Shown here: in pieces, positions 32,110 through 41,271 of the stretch
How the letters are laid out: the number at the start of each line of letters is the position of its first letter
How positions within the stretch are numbered: the first letter of the stretch is position 1
Source: Sporobacter sp963675425
Lineage (GTDB): Bacteria; Bacillota; Clostridia; Oscillospirales; Oscillospiraceae
NCBI GenBank assembly: GCA_963675425.1
Contig: OY776214.1
Coordinates: 1,178,001-1,242,000, forward strand
DNA length: 64,000 nt
Direction: 5' to 3'
Translations under genes and position numbers: made by a program
The notes under the pieces: generated by a model
The model's input: the letters and a program-made list of their open reading frames with translations, nothing else
Database searches by the model: none
What the model was told of the DNA's origin: nothing

Positions 32110-32426
32110 GATAAAGCCCGGAAGACGTTCGGACAAAGAAGTGCCGCGGAAATATCCGCGGCACTCAGCTTGTCAAAAAAGTCTTTTGTCCTTCTTTTGT
32201 GTGTCCAATCGCCGTGCGATTTAATTTTCGTCGATGACGGCGAGTTGTCTGGTCTCATCGGCGAAAATTGTTTGATTTCAATGCTTTAAGGCATTCACTT
32301 CCGAAAAGCATTACTTTGCGAGCGCCTCAGCGTGAGAACTCTTTATTTGTCTAAAAAGCCGCGAATGCGGCTTTTTAGACAGTCTGAAGTGCCACGGAAA
32401 TATCCGCGGCACTTTTGTACAGGTGT
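32110..32426. terminator. Terminator cluster between the importer operon and the convergent UroD-like gene
   Basis: No gene is seen. Three hairpins are present: a 10-bp stem at 32141-32164, a perfect 14-bp stem with A and T flanks at 32349-32380 that works in both directions, and at 32389-32412 a near copy of the first hairpin followed by TTTTG. The copies at 32141 and 32389 share the sequence around GGAAATATCCGCGGCAC, indicating a local duplication. Confidence 0.7.
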
Positions 32427-33446
32427 TTACTTGTTATAAAAGCTCCTGCCGTATTCTTCATACGCCTCGGTGAGCCAACGTTTCCGGTTTTCCGTTGAGG
32501 TATCCCCGGCCGGACCGTAGGTGCTGCCCCAGAAGCAGAAACCGCCGCCGGGCGCGAACCGGTCGATCGTCTCCTTGGCGGCTGTGCGGATCATCTCTTG
32601 CGTCGCCGACGGCCAGTTGACGGGGCCTGCGGAATCCCAGCAGCCGCATAGGCCCATTTTATTGCCGTACTTTTTCTTAATGCCATCCAGATCGTTCATG
32701 ACCTGGGCGGGATTCCAGGCATTGATGCCGATTTCGAGCCAGTCGTCAATCTGGTCCTCGCAGCGGCCGCAGTTATGGTACATAATCGGCAGCCCCGCAT
32801 CAATGGCGGGCTTATTTTGCGCGTAATGAAAGGGCTTGATCATTTCCCGGTACATATCGAGGGAGATAAATGGGTTTAGCGCCGTTGCCGTGTCGTCAAC
32901 CAGCTCGATGATGTCGGGCTTGTAATACTCTATGAATTTTTTAACGATAGGAACGTAGAAATCCGCCAGATACTGAAACAGGGCCATGACCTCTTCCGGG
33001 TCCTCGTGCATGGCGCACAGGCCTTCCGAAAAGCCCATAAACGCCATGAGCTGCTGGAAGTAACCCAGATGGAAATTTCCTACGACGGCGGTGGTTTCCC
33101 GGTCTATGTGGGCTAAGTCCTTTTTGGCCATCTCTTCCCAGTTGATGTGGGAGATGTCGGGTGCCTTGACATAGTCACGCCACTTGCTGATATCATCGAA
33201 CATAAACTGATTCGGTACGGGCAGTGTGGCCCCGGCCGTCTCCTCCGTGGCCGTATATTCCACGCCCCAGATATCAAAGCCGCCCTCCAGTGTCCGCCGT
33301 TCGTTTAAAAAACCGGGCGTTGCCGGCATTACGGCCGGCGGATATTTGCTGTAAGGATCCTTTGCCATGCCGTATCGCGGGACCCACATGGGCTGCTCGC
33401 CGCGCATATACATCATAATGTTTTCTTTTTCAGTAATCTGTTTCAC
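32427..33446 (-). CDS. UroD/MtaA-family protein, probable methyltransferase
   Basis: The 339-residue protein belongs to the uroporphyrinogen decarboxylase superfamily but no other heme gene is nearby. It resembles the MtaA/MtbA branch, which moves methyl groups between corrinoid proteins and thiols or folates: a putative zinc site MYHNCGRC (His and Cys) and a later LCGCWD could supply the ligands, and GFCFWGSTYG sits in the last strand. The GTG start at 33446 has AAGGGG eight bases upstream. In anaerobes such genes often accompany O- or N-demethylation; no corrinoid protein is visible here, so the role is uncertain. Confidence 0.75.
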   Translation of the reverse strand: MKQITEKENIMMYMRGEQPMWVPRYGMAKDPYSKYPPAVMPATPGFLNERRTLEGGFDIWGVEYTATEETAGATLPVPNQFMFDDISKWRDYVKAPDISHINWEEMAKKDLAHIDRETTAVVGNFHLGYFQQLMAFMGFSEGLCAMHEDPEEVMALFQYLADFYVPIVKKFIEYYKPDIIELVDDTATALNPFISLDMYREMIKPFHYAQNKPAIDAGLPIMYHNCGRCEDQIDDWLEIGINAWNPAQVMNDLDGIKKKYGNKMGLCGCWDSAGPVNWPSATQEMIRTAAKETIDRFAPGGGFCFWGSTYGPAGDTSTENRKRWLTEAYEEYGRSFYNK

Positions 33447-33585
33447 TTGATAGCCCCTTCACACATTTTTTATCTCATCTTATCTAATATGGCCGCTAAA
33501 AAGCAATAGCCAAAACGTGATTATTTCTGCACTCGCAGTCTCAAAAAAGTGAAGCCGGGTATCGGGAATGGACGTAAATACCGTT

Positions 33586-34509
33586 TTAAGCGCCAAATTG
33601 TTGCTCAATGGCTTGGATCTCATCGTACAGCATCTGGTTAACGGGGCAGGACAGGCCGTGTTTTTTACTGAGCGATAATACCGTCCCTGAAAACAGGCCG
33701 ACTTCCGTCGGACGCCCGGCTTCAACGTCCTGCTGCATGGAGGTCTTGCCGTCCGGGCTGAGCCCGTCGATGACGGCCAGCCAATAGTCGATATCAGCTT
33801 CAGTGAGGTTAACGCCCTCTTTTTGAGATATGGCGGCTGTCTCACGCATCGCCGCAATCATCGTGTCCCGGTATGCGCCGCCCGGCTGGATACCCCGGTA
33901 ATCACAGCGGTAGACGGCGGTTGTCTGATTGGCGCCGACATTGATCATGAATTTACTCCACAGTCTTTTGGGCATGTCCTCAACGACCTCGTGGGGAATG
34001 TCCGTCTCGTTAAAAAAACGTTTGACAGCCCGGAGCTTTTCGGACGCTGAGCCCGTGTGTGTGTCGCCGATACTCAGCTGACCCGCGTTATGATACGTCA
34101 GGCTGTTTTTGACCTTAACGGCGTCCATTCCCTGCGCCACGCAGAGCAGCACCTTATCCATGCCGTACGCGCGGCCGATCAGCTTCTCGCTGATAATCCC
34201 GTTGAGCAGCGAAAGGATGACCGTGTCGGGGCCGATGTGTCCACGGACGGCTTCAATAGCGTCGTCCAGCCCGTTCATTTTTACGGCGATGATAACGAGG
34301 TCGGCCGGCTCGCAGGCTTCGTCCGGAGCGATATACGTTAATTGGCAGCGCTGTCCGTTGCAGTAAATACCGTCGCGCTCATACAGGGTGATCCGTTCAC
34401 GGGCGGCCACGATCCGGAGCATTCCCGGTGCCATGCTTTCCGATAACTTCTGGGCAAACAGGATGCCCAGCGCGCCAAGGCCAATAAGTGATACTGTTTT
34501 AATTTCCAT
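33586..34509 (-). CDS. 2-dehydropantoate 2-reductase family protein (PanE/ApbA-like)
   Basis: The 307-residue protein has the N-terminal NADPH motif GLGALGILFAQKL, the VIIAVKMNGLDDAIE segment with the catalytic Lys, and a C-terminal helical domain with KLRAVKRFFNE and DYRGIQPGGAYRDTM. PanE makes pantoate for coenzyme A, but related enzymes reduce other 2-keto acids, and no other panB/C genes are adjacent. It is flanked by a UroD-like and a thioesterase gene on the same strand with gaps over 100 bases. Confidence 0.82.
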   Translation of the reverse strand: MEIKTVSLIGLGALGILFAQKLSESMAPGMLRIVAARERITLYERDGIYCNGQRCQLTYIAPDEACEPADLVIIAVKMNGLDDAIEAVRGHIGPDTVILSLLNGIISEKLIGRAYGMDKVLLCVAQGMDAVKVKNSLTYHNAGQLSIGDTHTGSASEKLRAVKRFFNETDIPHEVVEDMPKRLWSKFMINVGANQTTAVYRCDYRGIQPGGAYRDTMIAAMRETAAISQKEGVNLTEADIDYWLAVIDGLSPDGKTSMQQDVEAGRPTEVGLFSGTVLSLSKKHGLSCPVNQMLYDEIQAIEQQFGA

Positions 34510-34615
34510 TTAATACTCTTTCGTTTTGTTAACTGTTAGTTCATTATTGAAAGATTTTGTCATTCTGGCTTATCCGTTTGTTACTTATTGAAGCGAATAT
34601 ATCCGGTGGGGCGTA

Positions 34616-35032
34616 TCAAGCCTCGGCGGCTTTTTTAAGCTGCGCGTAAATTTCCGGCGCGGCCCGTTCCATGTTAAGCGGCTTGAGTGCAGCGTCCGTA
34701 AAAGCGTGCATTGTTTCGCCGGTCGCCAAAAGCTCGCCGTTTTTGGCCGCAAATACGTCGTACGATAAGATCAGGCGGACGCGCGACAGGCTTTTCAGCC
34801 TTGTGACGACCACGATTTCATCCTCGTACCGCGCCGGGTGCTTGAACCGGCAGGTGATTTCGTACAGCGGCAGCAGGACGCCGGCTGCTTCCATTTCGGA
34901 ATAGGAGATACCCGTCTGCTTGATAAAATCCGTCCGTCCGGCTTCAAACCAGACGGGATAATTGGAGTGATGGACGATACCCATCTTGTCCGTCTCAGCG
35001 TATCGGACAATCAGTTTTGTTTCGGTATTCAT
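34616..35032 (-). CDS. Acyl-CoA thioesterase, 4HBT/YbgC hot-dog fold
   Basis: The protein has 138 residues from ATG 35032 (RBS AAGGAGG); a longer frame to 35059 is less likely. The motif YAETDKMGIVHHSNYPVWFEAGR near residue 10 is the signature of YbgC and 4-hydroxybenzoyl-CoA thioesterases, with the catalytic acidic residue in the ETD segment. It hydrolyses an acyl- or aryl-CoA thioester. Several CoA pathways in this window could provide the substrate, but none is adjacent. Confidence 0.87.
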   Translation of the reverse strand: MNTETKLIVRYAETDKMGIVHHSNYPVWFEAGRTDFIKQTGISYSEMEAAGVLLPLYEITCRFKHPARYEDEIVVVTRLKSLSRVRLILSYDVFAAKNGELLATGETMHAFTDAALKPLNMERAAPEIYAQLKKAAEA

Positions 35033-35120
35033 AATGCCTCCTTGCGCTGCAGGGCGCATCTATCATTTTACCGTTAAATGCGCCGCTTTTCAATGGTTAT
35101 CGTGAGACGGGCAAAATAAA

Positions 35121-35143
35121 AAAGGCCCTATTCAAGGGCCTTT
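35121..35143 (-). terminator. Terminator after the NlpC/P60 gene
   Basis: A 9-bp stem AAAGGCCCT/AGGGCCTTT (35121-35129 with 35135-35143) is followed on the minus strand by a T run. It lies 20 bases after the stop of the minus-strand hydrolase gene. Confidence 0.85.
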
Positions 35144-35165
35144 CAGAATGGATGTTATATACTTG

Positions 35166-36077
35166 TCACACGATACGCCGAGCGCCGAACCATACGCGTG
35201 CATAGTAAGAACTGGACAGGCTGCTGATGATCACACCGGTTCTTGAGGTGGAGGCATGGACGAATTGATCGCCGCCGATATAAAGTCCGACGTGCGTGAC
35301 AGAGTAACCGTTTGAAGAGAAAAACAACAGGTCGCCCGGCTGCAACGCATCCTTTGAGACGGAAGTGCCGTTGTATTTATATTGCAGGGAGGCTCTTCTG
35401 GACAGCTGGTATCCGAACTTGCCGTAGACATAATAGGTTAATCCCGAGCAGTCGAAACCGATAGACGGAGAGCTGGCACCGTAGACATAATGATAGCCGA
35501 CAAACTGCGTGGCATATTCGGCAATCTCATCACCAAGCGACAGCGCGGCATCGGCTGGAACAGACGCGGCATCAGACGTGATATCCATAAAATCGGAACG
35601 GATATAGCCTGTCTTGCCCGCGTATGTAGCCTTGTACCAGCCGTTGTTGATCCCGACAACATGCATAACGGTCCCCTCGCCATATGTCCCGACGGCGCTT
35701 GCGTCGGTCGATGGTTCGGTTCTCATGCATACATCGTTTCCAATCAGCGTTCCCCCGGCTTCAAAATCCTCAGCCGGGACAAGCTCGGACATGTACATTG
35801 CGGCCACATACCCGTCGACGCCGTTGTGATTGATATGATACCAGGAGTCATCCGGGATATCCAATACGACGACGACGTCGTCCTCGTTCAGTGTTGCTGT
35901 TACCGGGGCTGCCGTATCCGGTTCAGTCCGGATGTTGAGCGCCGTGATGGACACAGCGGAAGCGCCGCAGACTGCCGGCGCTGCGGTTACGTTGAAATAA
36001 ACGACAGAAGACAACAGCGAAAGCGCTATGATCATGACGGAAAGCCTCTTTAAGTGTATCAAAGCTTTCACCCCCAT
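35166..36077 (-). CDS. Secreted NlpC/P60 peptidoglycan hydrolase with two SH3b domains
   Basis: The 303-residue protein starts with a signal peptide (about 1-33), followed by two bacterial SH3 domains (about 42-100 and 108-168, with ALNIRTEPD and VCMRTEPST) and a C-terminal NlpC/P60 domain (about 183-303). The catalytic triad is visible as C210 in FDCSGL, H262 in THVGLYIG and H274 in FVHAS. It cleaves the stem peptides of peptidoglycan outside the cell. It is divergent to cysK. Confidence 0.92.
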   Translation of the reverse strand: MGVKALIHLKRLSVMIIALSLLSSVVYFNVTAAPAVCGASAVSITALNIRTEPDTAAPVTATLNEDDVVVVLDIPDDSWYHINHNGVDGYVAAMYMSELVPAEDFEAGGTLIGNDVCMRTEPSTDASAVGTYGEGTVMHVVGINNGWYKATYAGKTGYIRSDFMDITSDAASVPADAALSLGDEIAEYATQFVGYHYVYGASSPSIGFDCSGLTYYVYGKFGYQLSRRASLQYKYNGTSVSKDALQPGDLLFFSSNGYSVTHVGLYIGGDQFVHASTSRTGVIISSLSSSYYARVWFGARRIV

Positions 36078-36204
36078 ATTTCAATGATATGCACGACCCA
36101 TTAAAAGGTTTAACCAATTGTAACCGCTGTGTAACCATTTTGTCAACTGTTGTTATTAAAAAATATATTCGGCGTATGTTTTCAACATGACAAAATGTGT
36201 GAAA

Positions 36205-36273
36205 AAGCCTGTAAAATAAGGGACTTGCCAGCTTGTCACCCTCTCTCAAAAAAATATAACTCCTTACAGGCTT
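36205..36273 (+). promoter_or_regulatory. Spaced inverted repeat upstream of cysK
   Basis: A perfect 10-bp inverted repeat AAGCCTGTAA / TTACAGGCTT (36205-36214 and 36264-36273) with a 49-base spacer lies just upstream of the cysK promoter. It could be a regulator site or the base of a leader fold. Confidence 0.35.
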
Positions 36274-36295
36274 ATGGCCTAAAAAATAGTTTTTC

Positions 36296-36325
36296 TTGCA
36301 ACCTTAAGGGGCGTGAGAGTATAGT
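36296..36325 (+). promoter_or_regulatory. Predicted cysK promoter
   Basis: TTGCAA (36296-36301) and TATAGT (36320-36325) are separated by 18 bases. A second TATAGT follows at 36325-36330. Confidence 0.6.
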
Positions 36326-36350
36326 ATAGTAGATTGAAAGGATGACGAAT

Positions 36351-37247
36351 ATGTATGACACGATACTGGGGGCGATCGGGCACACGCCGCTCGTAAAAAT
36401 AAACAGGCTCAACCCGAAACCGGAAATACCGCTGTACGCCAAGCTGGAGGGTTTTAATCCTACCGGCAGCATTAAGGACCGAATTGCACTAAAGATGATT
36501 GAGCAGGCCGAAGAGGACGGCGCGCTTAAAAAGGGCAAGACGATCATCGAGCCGACGTCGGGCAATACGGGGATCGGTTTGGCAATGATCGGGGCTGTAA
36601 AGGGCTATAACGTGGAAATCGTTATGAGCGAGGCCGTATCCGTCGAGCGCCGTAAGATGATTGAGGCGTTTGGGGGACATATTATCCTGACGGATCCGAA
36701 GGAAGGTACGGACGGGGCGATCCGCAAGGCGCACCAGCTCGTCCGTGATAATCCGGATAAGTACTTCATGCCCAATCAGTTTTCAAATGAATACAACAAG
36801 CTGGCCCATTACCATACGACGGCCAACGAGATCTGGGAGGATACAGACGGCCGCGTGACCCATGTCGTCTCGGCTATCGGCACCTCCGGGACGATTATGG
36901 GTGTCGGTATGGGGCTTAAAAGCAAAAATCCGGCGATACGCATCGTTGAGGCGCAGCCGGTCCGCAATCATTACATCCAGGGGCTCAAGAATATGCAGGA
37001 GGCCATCGTGCCGGAAATCTACGACCCGACAAAAATAGACGCAACGGTCATGATCGAATCGGAAGAGGCGTTTGACATGGCCCGGCAGATCGTCCATCAG
37101 GAGGGGATTTTTGTCGGGATGTCGAGCGGAGCGGCCATGCTCGCGGCACTCGAGACGATCCGTGAGATCGACAAGGGCTTCGTCGTCGTCCTGTTTGCCG
37201 ACCGGGGTGAAAAGTACCTGAGCACGAACCTCTTCAACGGCGCCTGA
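36351..37247 (+). CDS. cysK: Cysteine synthase (O-acetylserine sulfhydrylase)
   Basis: The protein has 298 residues from the ATG at 36351, chosen over 36342 because AAAGG is ten bases upstream. It is a fold-type II PLP enzyme with the PLP Lys in NPTGSIKDRIALKMI, the phosphate-binding TSGNTGIG loop, and GTSGTIMGVG. It makes L-cysteine from O-acetylserine and sulfide. It is a separate enzyme from the cysteate synthase at 4458-5735, which uses a threonine-synthase-like scaffold. No cysE or sulfate assimilation gene is adjacent. Confidence 0.92.
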   Translation: MYDTILGAIGHTPLVKINRLNPKPEIPLYAKLEGFNPTGSIKDRIALKMIEQAEEDGALKKGKTIIEPTSGNTGIGLAMIGAVKGYNVEIVMSEAVSVERRKMIEAFGGHIILTDPKEGTDGAIRKAHQLVRDNPDKYFMPNQFSNEYNKLAHYHTTANEIWEDTDGRVTHVVSAIGTSGTIMGVGMGLKSKNPAIRIVEAQPVRNHYIQGLKNMQEAIVPEIYDPTKIDATVMIESEEAFDMARQIVHQEGIFVGMSSGAAMLAALETIREIDKGFVVVLFADRGEKYLSTNLFNGA

Positions 37248-37301
37248 CCGATAAAAAAGACAAGGTGGTTCGAGGAGAAAACGATAAATTTAAGTGACGA
37301 A

Positions 37302-37331
37302 AGGCGGGAGCATTTTTAGATGCTCCCGCCT
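37302..37331 (+). terminator. Hairpin terminator after cysK
   Basis: A perfect 12-bp stem (37302-37313 with 37320-37331) lies 55 bases after the cysK stop. The following T content is modest (CTGATTCATTTT). Confidence 0.6.
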
Positions 37332-37467
37332 CTGATTCATTTTAAATCTTGTGGCTGCGTAAATAGCGCTCCAATCCTGTATTTGCTGCGCGTCTCGATG
37401 GAACATCTGTAAAAATAACAGAAATGGACTGCTCTAACAAGCAAGACTCGAGGTCTAACTAATGTTT

Positions 37468-38424
37468 TCAAAATGCTTTGCGCAGTCTGGCTATGTTGTT
37501 ATTGAAAAGCGAGTAATTGAAGTTGAGTTTCGCATTTTCTGTGGCCTTGGTTACATTGTTTTCATTCTGGACAAAAGCTTTACGTCCTTCCGTTTCTAAT
37601 TGCGCTCTAGTCTCGACTGAAGATGAACGTAAGAAATCAAATAATGCATCCACATACTCTTCCCACTCATCTTTACTAAGACCCATTGTGCTGCTTAGGC
37701 CATGCGCTTTACAGTAAGAACGTGTAAATGCTTCGGTAGCATAGTCCGGGGGCAGTATTTTATCGCCTGTCTTCACCGAACCTTCTCTGACCCATTCTCC
37801 GGGCTCTATTTCCGTGTATCCTTTGTCCGTGTAGACATCTTCCTCATAGATATCATTGATGGCCGACATAAACGCTTTGGCTTCGCTGGGGTCATCCAAA
37901 TACTTGTCGGCGATGTACTGCGCGCATTTTAATGCCGACTCCCGGTTTTCGGCCCGTTCCGTTACGCGTGCGTCGCTGTTCGTGATAGTTTGCCGGAGCA
38001 TGTTGGACAGTTCGTTTGTAACGACCGACGAATTGATCGCCTTTCCATCCAGAAGGTTATTGATTGTACTTTCAGGCGTATTATCCCCAAAACAGTATAT
38101 CATCGTGCGCATCTGATCTTCATAGGTAAAGGGGTCTGTCGGCCGAGACATGATTTCAATCGCTTCCTGCTGTAGCTTTTCGACGTTTTCTGCGCTGAAA
38201 TCATCTTCATTGATGTTCAGAGAACCGTCGTTATCCTCTTTGGATTTAAATTCGAGCGTATCAAAAGCAGATTGCTTTGCACGTTCGCTTATATCCAAAA
38301 TATCGGCAGGTGCGGCTGCACTATTGTCCACAGGAACGTCAGGATTGGCTATAATATTTGATAGCCCGCCGCTTTCCCGCATCGCATCGATGGACACATT
38401 TGATTTTATCCCATGTATCATCAT
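37468..38424 (-). CDS. Orphan protein of unknown function, acidic and low-GC
   Basis: The 318-residue protein has no recognisable family. It is rich in Asp, Glu, Asn and Ser, has no signal peptide or membrane segment, and appears largely helical. Its N-terminal SAAAPADILDISERAKQSA resembles the linker wording in FlgM-like or flagellar-associated proteins, but the rest does not support that. RBS GGAG is well spaced before ATG 38424. It is flanked by long non-coding gaps and is more AT-rich than its neighbours, suggesting transfer. Function unknown. Confidence 0.75.
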   Translation of the reverse strand: MMIHGIKSNVSIDAMRESGGLSNIIANPDVPVDNSAAAPADILDISERAKQSAFDTLEFKSKEDNDGSLNINEDDFSAENVEKLQQEAIEIMSRPTDPFTYEDQMRTMIYCFGDNTPESTINNLLDGKAINSSVVTNELSNMLRQTITNSDARVTERAENRESALKCAQYIADKYLDDPSEAKAFMSAINDIYEEDVYTDKGYTEIEPGEWVREGSVKTGDKILPPDYATEAFTRSYCKAHGLSSTMGLSKDEWEEYVDALFDFLRSSSVETRAQLETEGRKAFVQNENNVTKATENAKLNFNYSLFNNNIARLRKAF

Positions 38425-38814
38425 ATCAATATCTCCAATTCCGCTGCTTAAGGCGCATATATGGTAAATCTAATTGGGCTAAAAAAGCATCCATAATAAT
38501 TTATCGTATTTTTGGTGGGAAAATTTAGTTATTCATATGTGCTGGACGCGTACGGTCAAGTGGATAAGCCGTACTATCGATCCTGTTCGGCACCTCTCGT
38601 GGAGATAAAAAAAGGCATTACCCGTAGATAGTGCCTTTTTCTGCGTATTTTGTTTTGTCGTACTTGCTCTGAAACGAGATAGTACCTGTTACTTTTTTTC
38701 TTGCGTTTCCGCATTAACCAAAAGTATCCTAAGAGTCTTTTTATAGCCGCTGTTGAATTACTGCCATAGTCTTGGGCAGGCCGTTGCTGTAGAACCTACA
38801 GATTTCCCCGGCAG
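38425..38814. terminator. Intergenic region with one bidirectional terminator
   Basis: The only clear signal in this gap is a hairpin with a 9-bp stem AAAAAGGCA/TGCCTTTTT (38609-38617 with 38632-38640). It lies downstream of the L,D-transpeptidase gene (minus). The remaining bases hold the orphan gene's promoter region; no further gene was found. Confidence 0.65.
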
Positions 38815-40884
38815 TTAGTAAATCACGACCGTTGTGTCAACCGGCACGGTGTTGAACATATACGCCACGTCTTCGTCGTACATACGGATGCAGCCATGGC
38901 TGACGGGGAAGCCGATACGCGGATCCATGATAGTCGTCGTGTTGGGATAATAGAGCCTTGAATGGAAAGCGTACGCACTGGAATAGAAGTTAACGAGCGG
39001 CTCAACTGTATAAGCCGATGTTGTCCATCCGACAGATCTTTTCGTCAAAATCGTGAACACACCAGTCGGTGTGGCGTGGCCGGAGGCGCCGGTACCCACG
39101 ATAAACGTCTTTTCCAGCTTCCAGTTGCCATCGGTACCTGTAAAGACATTGACCCGCTGGTAAGCGATACTTACCCATACGAGGTAGTCCGTTTTGCTCG
39201 TGTAGTCTTTAAGGTTGACCCATTCCTCTTTTAAAATGCTGTCATAATCGTTGGATTCGGCCCAGGCCAGCGTATAATCGCCCTTGTATCCGGTTGTCAC
39301 GAGCGACAGGACCTCCTGCGCGCTGAATTTATTACGGCTTTCCAGCGTCAGGCTCTTTTCAGTGCGGACCTCCTGATACACGCCGTCGGACGTGCTGTAG
39401 CTGAGCATGAACGTCAGCGTGACCGAAACGGGAACCTCATCACGAAAGGCTGTCGCGTCGAAGCTGAGCGCGGCGGCGCGCTGCTCGCCCAGATTGAGCT
39501 GTTCACTTGATACGAGCGTATCGCCTATATACCAGCGGCCTGTACAGACAATGTCCGTATCCGGCGTGTCGACCGCGATCGAGGCTTGAAGTTGTTCATA
39601 GGCTGTCACGCTGTCCGGCGCGGACAGACTGAGCGTCACACTGTTTAAGCCGAAGCTCTCGTTAACGGTCAGGTCCGGCGCGTTTACCTTTATAACGCTG
39701 TCTCCGGCATTATCCGTCAGACTGTCTACGGTGCCGGTGCCGCTCAGTACGTTGCCGGGTCCGTACAGGTCGCCTTTTTCACAGGTACCATTCATGGTTA
39801 TCGTGTTGCTGCCGGCGCCGGGCAGTGTTTTAATGCTGCCCACCGAGACGCCTGAGTTAATGAGAATCCGGTTGCCGCTGCCACTGACCACAAGATTCTT
39901 GACAGAGGTGTTGACGATGACCTCCCGGTCGCTGCCGGTGATTTCAATATTGCCGATCTGGCCGTCCAGAGAGAGCTTTCCGCTTCCCGTCCCGATAACA
40001 GCCGTATCAATGTGGTTTGTGGTGTTGGCGAGGAAGTTGAGATCGCCGCTTCCGGCGGCAAATACCAGCCGACCGATATCCGTGTTATCAAGTTCCAGAG
40101 AGGACAGGAACGCGCTTCGGATAACGACAGCCGGCGCTTGGACATTCTGCAGCCGAATATCATGGGACGAACAGTCAAAATACAAGCTGCTGCTGAAAAC
40201 AGTGTTGTCGAGCGCGGCATTATCCGGGACGATGAGGCCGCCGTTGAGTACGGATATACCGTCTCTTTGTTCGTAAACATCGGCGATTTTATACAGCGCC
40301 GTTACGAATTCCGCGCGCGTTATCGGGTTATTTATATGTAGGGCATCCCCGTAGCCCTCGATATAACCGGCGCTTGCCAGTGCCGCCACGGCCGGGCGGT
40401 ACGCGCCGGTGAGCTCGCCGCCGTCGGTAAAGCCGTTTAAGATAGCTGTATCCTGTGCGGCGTCCGTCAGCTGAAAGGCCTCCGAAAGGCTAAGGAAAGC
40501 GTCAAGCCGGCGAACGGGCTCGTCAAGATCAAGGCGGTCGTTTTTCGGTGCGATGATGCCCATCGCAACAGCTTTTGCCGCCGCTTCATAATACCAGGCA
40601 CTCTTGCCGATACCGGACACGTTCGACAGGTCGGCTTGTTCTTCAGCGGAGAACAAGCGGGTGAGAATAGAGATCATTTCAGCGCCCGTGATAATATCGT
40701 CGGGACTGAGTTTGCCGTTGCTGCCCTCAAGCAGTCCTTCATTGACGGCCTTTGTCAGCGTTTCTTCGGCCCAATGCCCTGAAACATCGGTATAGCCGGC
40801 GGCGGCTGCCGTCGTGCCGACGGCAAGGAAGAGTATGGCTGCCACCAGAAGAACGGTGACAAGACGTGTAATAAAATGCTTCAT
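38815..40884 (-). CDS. Secreted L,D-transpeptidase (YkuD) with N-terminal SLH domains
   Basis: The 689-residue protein has a signal peptide (1-29), then S-layer-homology repeats (about 30-205; SGHWAEETLTKAVNEGLLEG, SAWYYEAAAKAVAMGIIAP, YRPAVAALASAGYIEGYGD), a repetitive beta-rich centre (about 215-420) and a C-terminal YkuD domain (about 560-689) with the catalytic motif SHGCIRM (H663, C665). It would sit on secondary cell-wall polymers and form 3-3 crosslinks in peptidoglycan or attach proteins. RBS GGGAG is placed well before the ATG. A carbapenem-insensitive crosslinking role is typical of the family but not shown here. Confidence 0.9.
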   Translation of the reverse strand: MKHFITRLVTVLLVAAILFLAVGTTAAAAGYTDVSGHWAEETLTKAVNEGLLEGSNGKLSPDDIITGAEMISILTRLFSAEEQADLSNVSGIGKSAWYYEAAAKAVAMGIIAPKNDRLDLDEPVRRLDAFLSLSEAFQLTDAAQDTAILNGFTDGGELTGAYRPAVAALASAGYIEGYGDALHINNPITRAEFVTALYKIADVYEQRDGISVLNGGLIVPDNAALDNTVFSSSLYFDCSSHDIRLQNVQAPAVVIRSAFLSSLELDNTDIGRLVFAAGSGDLNFLANTTNHIDTAVIGTGSGKLSLDGQIGNIEITGSDREVIVNTSVKNLVVSGSGNRILINSGVSVGSIKTLPGAGSNTITMNGTCEKGDLYGPGNVLSGTGTVDSLTDNAGDSVIKVNAPDLTVNESFGLNSVTLSLSAPDSVTAYEQLQASIAVDTPDTDIVCTGRWYIGDTLVSSEQLNLGEQRAAALSFDATAFRDEVPVSVTLTFMLSYSTSDGVYQEVRTEKSLTLESRNKFSAQEVLSLVTTGYKGDYTLAWAESNDYDSILKEEWVNLKDYTSKTDYLVWVSIAYQRVNVFTGTDGNWKLEKTFIVGTGASGHATPTGVFTILTKRSVGWTTSAYTVEPLVNFYSSAYAFHSRLYYPNTTTIMDPRIGFPVSHGCIRMYDEDVAYMFNTVPVDTTVVIY

Positions 40885-41271
40885 ACGACACTCCCAAACT
40901 TGGTTTTACATTCCATGATGCTAAGTATAGAATACAAGGCAAAATTCGAGAATTTTGATGTATTATGCCACTGCCGGCCAATTCAATCGATCATTTTCCA
41001 TTGTAATTTCTGTCATTGAATTTTATGAAAGGACTGCCGGACATTAAGAGCGCCGGCTCAAACCACTTCAAAAACGTCCGCAAAAAATCGGCAGAGGCAG
41101 ACAGGCCATACAAAAAGCGCCGCTACGCTCTTGTACGGCTTGTCCCCATCATCTATATCGTGATGTAATTTGATTTTCTTGATATTTGAGTCATTGCCAG
41201 ATATTATTTTGGGACCGGAATTTTAGGTGTATGGCCCGACGGCGCCGGCAGGACGGCGGCCGGCCATGATG
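40885..41271. other. Intergenic region, nothing certain
   Basis: The stretch holds the upstream region of the L,D-transpeptidase gene (AT-rich near 40915-40970) and the downstream region of the nitroreductase gene. I see no convincing small gene, repeat or terminator in it. Confidence 0.4.

Noticed and set aside
32427..33446. Heme-pathway uroporphyrinogen decarboxylase (hemE)
   Set aside because: No heme genes are nearby and the His/Cys pairs look like the methyltransferase branch.
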